In this document: piece after piece, positions 6,131 to 10,995 of the stretch
Numbering within the stretch: position 1 is the first letter of the stretch
Layout of the letters: each line of letters starts with the position of its first letter
Assembly: GCA_030667725.1 (NCBI GenBank)
Contig: DAOUVH010000014.1
Span: forward strand, 1-10,995
Length of the DNA stretch: 10,995 nt
DNA from: Candidatus Cloacimonadota bacterium
GTDB lineage: Bacteria > Cloacimonadota > Cloacimonadia > Cloacimonadales > TCS61
Direction: 5' to 3'
Translations under genes and position numbers: made by a program
The notes under the pieces: generated by a model
Seen by the model: only the letters and a program-made list of their open reading frames with translations
Database searches by the model: none
What the model was told of the DNA's origin: nothing

Positions 6131-7657
6131 TTAGTAAATTTTCAATTCTCCAATTGCTTCTTCAACAGCATGGAGAATATCTCTATCTTTCACAGCTTTC
6201 ATCATATTATTATGATCATCAAAAAGTGGTCTGTCTACATCGAGATGATCGACAACTTTTCGTACTGCTTTATGTGCAGCTTGAGTTCCTTTACCCGGAG
6301 TATAATCTCTAAAATCGAGAGCTTGAGCAGCAGCGATAAATTCAATTCCCAAAATACCATATGCATTATCGAGAATTTTCCTTGTTTTTAGCGAAGTGTT
6401 CATTCCCATGCTTACAAAATCTTCCTGATCTGCTGCTGCAGGAATTGACTGGATAGAAGCGGGAGTAGAAAGAATTTTATTTTCAACTATCATCATATCA
6501 GCTGTATATTGACTGAGCATATGACCGGAGAACATACCAGCACCCTTTGTAAGGAAGGCAGGTAATCCAACGCTTAAGGCAGGATTTAGAAGTCGATTCA
6601 ATCTTCGTTCTGATATCACGCAAACCATTGTGATAACACTTCCCAGCATATCTAAAGGAACACTTACTGGTGATCCCTGGAAATTAGCTCCGGTTAGAAC
6701 AACTCCATCTTCCGGTAAGAAGATAGGATTGTCACCAACTCCATTCAATTCAATTTCGACCTGACTTCGAGTCCAACGCAACTGGTCTCGGGCCGCACCC
6801 AGAACTTGTGGAGTCGAACGCATACTATAGGCATCCTGAACACGTACTTTCATTCCTTTAAGCAAGTCTGAATCTTCGATAACTTTTTTAATATTTCCTG
6901 CAGAAGTAACAGCGCCCTGAAAACCACGAAGTTTATGGAGTCGCTCATCATAAGGTTTAAGGTTTGCCATTAGGGCTTCTAAAGTCATTGCAGCAGCGAT
7001 CTCTGCTTGCTTGAAAAATCTTTCTGTTTCGTAAATTATAAGAGCTGCCATAGCTGTAAGTAGATTACTTCCATTTATTGTTGCAAGACCATCTCTTGCT
7101 TCTAATCCTGGAATTTCAATCCCAGCTTTTACTAAAGCCTCTTTACCGGAATATCTTTTACCTTTATAAAATGCTTCACCTTCACCCATCATAAGAAGAG
7201 CTATTTGACTCATCGGAGCAAGATCTCCGCTAGCACCCACACTTCCTTTCTCACATACTACAGGGGTAACACCTTTGTTTAGCATTTCAATAAGTGTTTG
7301 TGTTATTATCGGGCGACATCCGGAATTACCATTAGCATGAACATTAATACGTCCAAGCATTGCACCACGAACGTGCTCAATAGGGCAAGGCTCACCAATT
7401 CCGGCTGAATGATTGTAGATTAAATATTTTTGAAATTGTTTGATCTGCTCACCAGTGAGTACAACTTCAGAAAATTCTCCAATACCGGTGTTCACTCCAT
7501 ACATTATCTCACCTTCTACGATCTTCTCCTCAATAAAGGTTCTGCAAGTAATAATTCTTTTAAGTGCATCAGGATGCAACTCTACTTTTTCATTACTATG
7601 TGCAACATTATAGACATCTTCGATCTTAAGATCGTTTCCCGTGATAACAACAGCCAT
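6131..7657 (-). CDS. MIO-dependent ammonia-lyase/aminomutase family protein, HutH paralogue
   Basis: This 508-residue protein belongs to the same MIO family as its neighbour. It aligns without gaps over about the first 198 residues; 26 of the first 60 are identical by my count. Ala142-Ser143-Gly144 should form the MIO electrophile. The catalytic set is kept: Tyr53, His83, Asn195, Gln274, Tyr277, Arg280, Phe326 and Glu412. Residues beside them differ from true HutH: TGIG for TGFG, Asn82-His83 for Ser-His, INGSN for NNGTQ, NFQGSP for NFHGEP, and DQEDFVSM for NQEDHVSM. It may be a second histidine lyase, another aromatic amino-acid lyase, or a 2,3-aminomutase; sequence reading alone cannot decide. 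Its Glu412 argues against a typical tyrosine or phenylalanine lyase. A strong AGGAGG precedes the ATG. It lies 21 bp after the exported-protein trio and 13 bp before hutH. Confidence 0.92.
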   Translation of the reverse strand: MAVVITGNDLKIEDVYNVAHSNEKVELHPDALKRIITCRTFIEEKIVEGEIMYGVNTGIGEFSEVVLTGEQIKQFQKYLIYNHSAGIGEPCPIEHVRGAMLGRINVHANGNSGCRPIITQTLIEMLNKGVTPVVCEKGSVGASGDLAPMSQIALLMMGEGEAFYKGKRYSGKEALVKAGIEIPGLEARDGLATINGSNLLTAMAALIIYETERFFKQAEIAAAMTLEALMANLKPYDERLHKLRGFQGAVTSAGNIKKVIEDSDLLKGMKVRVQDAYSMRSTPQVLGAARDQLRWTRSQVEIELNGVGDNPIFLPEDGVVLTGANFQGSPVSVPLDMLGSVITMVCVISERRLNRLLNPALSVGLPAFLTKGAGMFSGHMLSQYTADMMIVENKILSTPASIQSIPAAADQEDFVSMGMNTSLKTRKILDNAYGILGIEFIAAAQALDFRDYTPGKGTQAAHKAVRKVVDHLDVDRPLFDDHNNMMKAVKDRDILHAVEEAIGELKIY

Positions 7658-7663
7658 TTTTTT

Positions 7664-7669
7664 CCTCCT
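7664..7669 (-). promoter_or_regulatory. Strong Shine-Dalgarno of the MIO paralogue
   Basis: AGGAGG on the minus strand, about 6 bp before the ATG at 7657 and inside the 21-bp gap after the upstream gene. It is among the best ribosome sites in the operon, suggesting this lyase is translated well. Confidence 0.8.
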
Positions 7670-7678
7670 GATATTTAT

Positions 7679-8353
7679 TTAAAAATTATATTGTAATGTA
7701 AAAATCGGATTCATATTATTATCAAATTGGATCTGAGCATTTAAGTTTTTTAAACGAGAACTAACCCTAAATGCATTAAGTGCACTAATGATGTGATTAG
7801 CAATAACAGCTCCGGTAATAACTTTAGTATAATCACCATAATGTGTGATTTTTTTTCGTAAAGTGGAATAGTCTTTCTTTCTATCTTCGTCATCCCATCC
7901 CCAGTAATCATCATCGGAGTAAGAATTATCTTCGATATATTGGGTTTGAGCTTGAGGGTCATCAGGGAATCTTGTTTTTGCAATTTCCACAATATAGGCA
8001 TTATATCCACCAATATCGAAACCTGAACTCATATATCTGGACATATGATAATAATATTCATCCGTAATATCAATATTGGGATCGATATGAGCGTATTTCA
8101 CAGCATAATTAAAAGACGCTTTTTCTTTGAGATCAGCTTCTTCTAAAAAGTAGAAACGGGAGGATAACAGCAGAACTTCTGATGCCAGAAAAACCAGCCC
8201 GGTTTTATTACCTGCAGTTAGTTCACCCCAGCCAGGAACTAATGCCGATCGCAGCATGTATTTTTTTGTATTTATCTCTTCTGCTATCATCAAAGAAGAT
8301 ATAAATAAAATTAACAGAATCAATATAAATTTGCGATTAAAAACGATATTCAT
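7679..8353 (-). CDS. Exported protein of the three-paralogue family (third copy), DUF5683-like
   Basis: The 224-residue product has a signal peptide (core about 9-21, likely cleavage after MIA at 24). Next comes the motif YMLRSALVPGWGE at 32-44, then a hydrophobic helix near 52-70, an acidic Tyr/Asp-rich middle, YWGWDDED, a short basic stretch (TLRKKITHYG), a second hydrophobic helix containing ANHIISALNAF, and a beta-like C-terminus ending in LQYNF. The SALVPGWG motif followed by a hydrophobic helix resembles DUF5683, a family of unknown function common in Bacteroidota. A terminal Phe is typical of outer-membrane proteins recognised by the BAM complex, but the protein is too short in strands to be an obvious barrel. 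The ATG at 8353 overlaps the previous gene by 17 bp. Function unknown; an envelope location is likely. Confidence 0.85.
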   Translation of the reverse strand: MNIVFNRKFILILLILFISSLMIAEEINTKKYMLRSALVPGWGELTAGNKTGLVFLASEVLLLSSRFYFLEEADLKEKASFNYAVKYAHIDPNIDITDEYYYHMSRYMSSGFDIGGYNAYIVEIAKTRFPDDPQAQTQYIEDNSYSDDDYWGWDDEDRKKDYSTLRKKITHYGDYTKVITGAVIANHIISALNAFRVSSRLKNLNAQIQFDNNMNPIFTLQYNF

Positions 8354-9008
8354 AATTTATTTTCATCCCTTTTTTATTCCAATCCGGTTGAACGGATAAT
8401 TTGCCAAGATACTGTCCTGAACGGTTTAGTTTTTTTGCTTCCATCGCAGAATCGATAACACTTACAATCCTATTTAAAATAGCTGCTGCAAATGCAAAAT
8501 TCGAGTATATTTCATAATCTTGTTTTTTCAGTCTGAGATTGATATATTCTGACCACTCGCTGTTGTTATCCCAATGCCAGGAATTTTCTTCCGGAATCAA
8601 ATATGTTTCTAAATATGCTTCATAACCTTCCGGGTCTGTATTATAAATTAGAAAATAATTCCGCGCATCACGTATGATATCATCATTATATTCTTCACTG
8701 CTCATATAATTTTGAATGAGTTGATAATAATCATCATCCATATCTTTTGGCACTCCAACAACAGAAAATGCAAATTGCTTGTAGGAATTTATTGCCCAAT
8801 CACGCTCAGACTGCAGGCGGAAGTATGAGAAAATGATCGCAGTTTCAGCAGCTAAAAACATTGCTCCTTTACTATAGTTCTGAGTATACATTTCTCCCAT
8901 TCCTGGAACTAAAGCAGAGTAAAGCATTGCTTTTTTAACAGATACTTCCTTTCCTGCAAGAGTAAGTGAGATCGAGATGAGCAAAAGGATGAGTGCAATT
9001 TTCTTCAT
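8337..9008 (-). CDS. Exported protein of the three-paralogue family (second copy), DUF5683-like
   Basis: The 223-residue product shares its plan with both neighbours: a signal peptide (core 4-17, likely cleavage after LA at 18), KKAMLYSALVPGMGEMY at 25-41, a hydrophobic helix near 48-65, a Tyr/Asp-rich middle with YYQLIQNYMSS, then SWHWDNNSEW, INLRLKKQDY, a second hydrophobic helix with NRIVSVIDSA, and a C-terminus ending in YEYRF. It is closest to the third copy, with which it shares the YYxxxxxYMSS segment and length. The ATG at 9008 is one base after the stop of the first copy (TGAAATG), with AAAGG upstream, so translation is coupled. The C-terminal Phe again hints at outer-membrane association. 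No function can be assigned. Confidence 0.85.
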   Translation of the reverse strand: MKKIALILLLISISLTLAGKEVSVKKAMLYSALVPGMGEMYTQNYSKGAMFLAAETAIIFSYFRLQSERDWAINSYKQFAFSVVGVPKDMDDDYYQLIQNYMSSEEYNDDIIRDARNYFLIYNTDPEGYEAYLETYLIPEENSWHWDNNSEWSEYINLRLKKQDYEIYSNFAFAAAILNRIVSVIDSAMEAKKLNRSGQYLGKLSVQPDWNKKGMKINYEYRF

Positions 9009-9009
9009 T

Positions 9010-9861
9010 TCAGAACCTTTTGGTTATCATCAAAGCCGGGGAAAAATTATTATTTACAAAGATCGGGGTAAAATTTATCTCCAATTGGGATGTATTGGAA
9101 AGATATTCACGATTATGAATTCGGGTTAAACGAACAGCATCAATTGCAGCGAGAATGTGATTTGCAACCAGTCCAAAATTAAATAATTCGGCTTTATCAT
9201 ATGACCTTTCAGTATCTTTGCGCATTTCAATATACTCTGCACGATAACCACTATAAATTCCACTTTCAGAATCGTAAGCTGATTCATTTCCAATATAATA
9301 TTCAGAATCTGAATTCAATGTTTCAACTCCTGCAATTCTCATATCACTTCCTTCTCCATCCCAAATCCAATTGGGAGATGTGAATTCTCCATTTTCACCT
9401 CTAGCATAAATATCGAACCAGTCAATCCAACCGAAGATGTATTTATCGTATTTGCCAATATCTTCATAGAAATGTTGAGTGTTCTCATCATCTAAGCGGA
9501 AATGATCATCATAGAAAGATGTGTTAAAAGGTATAATATCATTTTCGGCATTATGCTGATTATTTCTATTATAAAGAGGGTCTGCAAAATCTTGGTAATC
9601 AGCTTCTTTGTCTAAACCTTCATTATAATTAATAAAGTAACCTGCTATCAGTCCGATCTCGATGAGTGGGAAAATGTAAGTTGTTATACTTCTACGATTT
9701 GCATAGAATTGTCCTGCACCGGGGAAAAGTGAAGATAGCATCATTGCTTTAGCCGGGGATTTCTTCTCATAATTTATTTGAATAATGTCATTTTCAAGTT
9801 CTTGGGCAATCGCTGCAGAACAAATTATTAATATTAGTGTGCTCATGAAAATCTTTTTCAT
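9010..9861 (-). CDS. Exported protein of the three-paralogue family (first copy), DUF5683-like, longer
   Basis: At 283 residues this is the longest of the trio. It has a signal peptide with likely cleavage after AIA (19), then AKAMMLSSLFPGAGQFY at 37-53, a hydrophobic helix at about 60-78, a long acidic, aromatic-rich middle (many Asn, Asp, Tyr), PNWIWDGEG, IEMRKDTERSYDKAE, a second hydrophobic helix with ANHILAAIDAVRL, and a C-terminus ending in MITKRF. The extra length compared with the other copies falls in the middle region around PNWIWDGEG. The SSLFPGAGQFY form is the one nearest to the DUF5683 motif as I remember it. AAGGAG lies 6 bp before the ATG and overlaps the stop of the sorting-domain gene. 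Likely envelope-associated; function unknown. Confidence 0.85.
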   Translation of the reverse strand: MKKIFMSTLILIICSAAIAQELENDIIQINYEKKSPAKAMMLSSLFPGAGQFYANRRSITTYIFPLIEIGLIAGYFINYNEGLDKEADYQDFADPLYNRNNQHNAENDIIPFNTSFYDDHFRLDDENTQHFYEDIGKYDKYIFGWIDWFDIYARGENGEFTSPNWIWDGEGSDMRIAGVETLNSDSEYYIGNESAYDSESGIYSGYRAEYIEMRKDTERSYDKAELFNFGLVANHILAAIDAVRLTRIHNREYLSNTSQLEINFTPIFVNNNFSPALMITKRF

Positions 9862-9867
9862 TATTAA

Positions 9868-9873
9868 CTCCTT
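9868..9873 (-). promoter_or_regulatory. Shine-Dalgarno overlapping the upstream stop codon
   Basis: The minus strand reads TTAATTAAGGAGTTAATAATG. The AAGGAG shares bases with the TAA that ends the T9SS-substrate gene and lies 6 bp before the ATG at 9861. This ties expression of the exported-protein trio to the upstream surface protein. Confidence 0.8.
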
Positions 9874-10995
9874 AATTAATTATTGCAAATGAGATCTTTT
9901 TAATTTCTTTTTCCGCTGATACAATCCCAAAATAGACTCCCGAAGCCATCTTGGATGTATCGATCCTGACATCCTGGGAATCATTAGCAACTTTTTCAAC
10001 ATTATCTCTCCAAACGATATTACCAGCAATATCAAATATTTTAAGATCTATTTCAGCTTTGGCATTAATAACTTTAATCCTAACTTCACCATTTCTTGTA
10101 GGATTTGGGAAACAGAATGCTGTAAGTGCATCTTCTGGATTTTGTTGATACTGAATTGAACCTGAATAACTGTTATCTCCATCATTTCTGTATCCATTCC
10201 AGATTATTGGATCTTCTTCGATGTTTTCTAGGTATGATGAATAAAGGTTTGAGGAGACATCAGAATAGATAAAATGTAATTGCTGGATATTTTCATCCCA
10301 ATAGAATTGATCCAGAGTATTAACTTTTTCCCAGAAGAAAGAATGCTCTATGCTTAATTCTGCATCGCTGTTAATTGCAACAAAACCGTTATCCATCTCT
10401 TCTAACAGAATGATATGCTCATCATTAAAAGTGATGATTCGAGGGGAACAAGCCGGTTTGATTTCCTTGTCATCCAAATATGCCGGGAAACCGGGCGCCA
10501 AAGTACCATCGAGAGTAATTGCAAATACGCGGTCTCCTGCCCCAAAAACAAGGTATATCTGACCATCATTTAGTAAGTCACCAATAGCAAGCTGGGAAGG
10601 TTCTTCCGATGAATATGGTGAAAGTTTAAAGATCTCTTCGATCTCGTTGTTTCTTATTCTGAAAACATCTCCATCGGCATTCTGGATAAATACAGAATTG
10701 TACTCTGGATTAGTATCATTATAACAAATTGGATAATGGGATAATGTTCCATATCCGGGAATAATTAATGAATTCTGAATAGTTCTTGTTTCAGGATCAA
10801 TGAAATGAAGTTCACCAGCATTCGAAGCAATTAGCGATGAGCCATTGTATGCCAGTTGTGCATTTTGTATTTCCAGAATTGTATCATCCAAATATAATTC
10901 ATCATTTGTTGGAATTACGAGAATTTGGAATTCCTCGATGAACAAAGGTGCATCAGAAAGATCGGATGAATAACTTTCAATTTCATTAATAAATG
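9872..10995 (-). CDS. Secreted surface protein with type IX secretion C-terminal sorting domain (partial, runs off right edge)
   Basis: The frame is open from the right edge to a TAA at 9874-9872, so the N-terminus is missing. No credible start exists inside the window: the in-frame TTG at 10945 has no ribosome site and the frame continues past it. The last 82 residues (about 10120-9875) form a type A T9SS sorting domain: FCFPNPTRNGEVRI, then LKIFDIAGNIVWRD, then DTSKMASGVYFGIVSAE and KKISFAIIN. Such domains send proteins across the outer membrane, where they are cleaved and anchored. Upstream, repeats such as LAIGDLLNDGQIYLVFGAGDRVFAI with GTLAPGFP (about 10588-10481) resemble FG-GAP/VCBS beta-propeller blades. 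The cargo could be a protease, hydrolase or adhesin whose catalytic part lies beyond the window. It sits 10 bp before the exported trio and appears co-transcribed with it. Confidence 0.88.
   Translation of the reverse strand, partial: FINEIESYSSDLSDAPLFIEEFQILVIPTNDELYLDDTILEIQNAQLAYNGSSLIASNAGELHFIDPETRTIQNSLIIPGYGTLSHYPICYNDTNPEYNSVFIQNADGDVFRIRNNEIEEIFKLSPYSSEEPSQLAIGDLLNDGQIYLVFGAGDRVFAITLDGTLAPGFPAYLDDKEIKPACSPRIITFNDEHIILLEEMDNGFVAINSDAELSIEHSFFWEKVNTLDQFYWDENIQQLHFIYSDVSSNLYSSYLENIEEDPIIWNGYRNDGDNSYSGSIQYQQNPEDALTAFCFPNPTRNGEVRIKVINAKAEIDLKIFDIAGNIVWRDNVEKVANDSQDVRIDTSKMASGVYFGIVSAEKEIKKISFAIIN

Larger units (their letters stand above)
1062..10995 (-). other. Predicted polycistronic transcription unit of nine genes
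   Basis: In transcription order the junctions are: gap 10 bp (9872/9861), gap 1 bp (9010/9008), overlap 17 bp (8353/8337), gap 21 bp (7679/7657), gap 13 bp (6131/6117), gap 7 bp (4594/4586), overlap 17 bp (2464/2448), gap 8 bp (1826/1817). None has room for a promoter of its own, though promoters inside coding sequence cannot be excluded. The unit starts beyond the right edge and most likely ends after truA. Confidence 0.7.

Noticed and set aside
6068..6391. Plus-strand open frame of 107 codons across the junction of the two lyases
   Set aside because: It lies antisense to two conserved enzymes. There is no ribosome site or protein-family character; the Phe/Ser/Ile bias is what antisense of AT-rich coding sequence gives.
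6131..7657. Calling the HutH paralogue a tyrosine or phenylalanine ammonia-lyase
   Set aside because: It keeps the QED glutamate that marks histidine lyases, where the tyrosine and phenylalanine lyases I remember have NQD, and it has His83 in the histidine-type register. The substrate is left open.
7750..8013. Minus-strand open frame of 87 codons inside the third exported paralogue
   Set aside because: It is out of frame with a well-supported gene carrying a signal peptide and family motifs, and its own product looks like random low-complexity sequence.
10943..10945. TTG as start codon of the rightmost gene
   Set aside because: The frame stays open to the window edge, there is no Shine-Dalgarno before the TTG, and no signal peptide follows, which a T9SS substrate must have. 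The gene is partial.

Overview
The window is one strand-uniform block. Every gene I can support lies on the minus strand, so transcription runs from high to low coordinates. The DNA is AT-rich by eye. The proteins suggest a Gram-negative (diderm) anaerobe of the Fibrobacterota-Chlorobi-Bacteroidota (FCB) group: a C-terminal type IX secretion sorting domain, lipoproteins with long hydrophobic signal peptides, a TPR lipoprotein with Tyr/Asn/Phe-rich residues after the lipid Cys, and proteins resembling DUF5683. Candidatus Cloacimonadota is my best guess, with Calditrichota, Marinimicrobia or Bacteroidota relatives possible. This placement is inference from protein style, not from a marker gene.

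Layout in order of transcription. (1) 10995-9872: the C-terminal part of a large secreted surface protein, running off the right edge, with a beta-propeller-like region and a type A T9SS sorting domain. (2) 9861-7679: three consecutive, diverged paralogues of a small exported protein family (SxLxPGxG motif, W-x-W-D motif, C-terminal Phe). (3) 7657-4594: two tandem MIO-type ammonia-lyase family proteins. The second transcribed is a textbook histidine ammonia-lyase (HutH). The first is a diverged paralogue with changed residues beside the catalytic ones. (4) 4586-2448: a large TPR lipoprotein with an internal 15-residue repeat and a charged coiled-coil tail. (5) 2464-1826: a small polytopic membrane protein resembling EcfT/CbiQ. 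(6) 1817-1062: truA, tRNA pseudouridine synthase. (7) After a 133-bp AT-rich gap, 928 to the left edge: the N-terminal part of another lipoprotein, with Ig/fibronectin-like sequence.

Genes 1 to 6 are separated by 1-21 bp or overlap by 17 bp, and at several junctions the Shine-Dalgarno sequence of one gene touches the stop codon of the one before. They probably form one transcription unit of nine genes that starts outside the window. It mixes envelope biogenesis or surface genes, amino-acid deamination (histidine to urocanate and ammonia) and RNA modification. That fits an amino-acid-fermenting anaerobe, but no other hut gene (hutU, hutI, hutG or formiminotransferase) is present here. The only stretch without a gene is 929-1061, which probably carries the promoter of the leftmost lipoprotein.

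No tRNA, rRNA, CRISPR array, insertion sequence or phage gene was seen. The parts most worth a second look are the paired MIO enzymes, the three-paralogue exported family, and the EcfT-like protein that has no ATPase partner in view.
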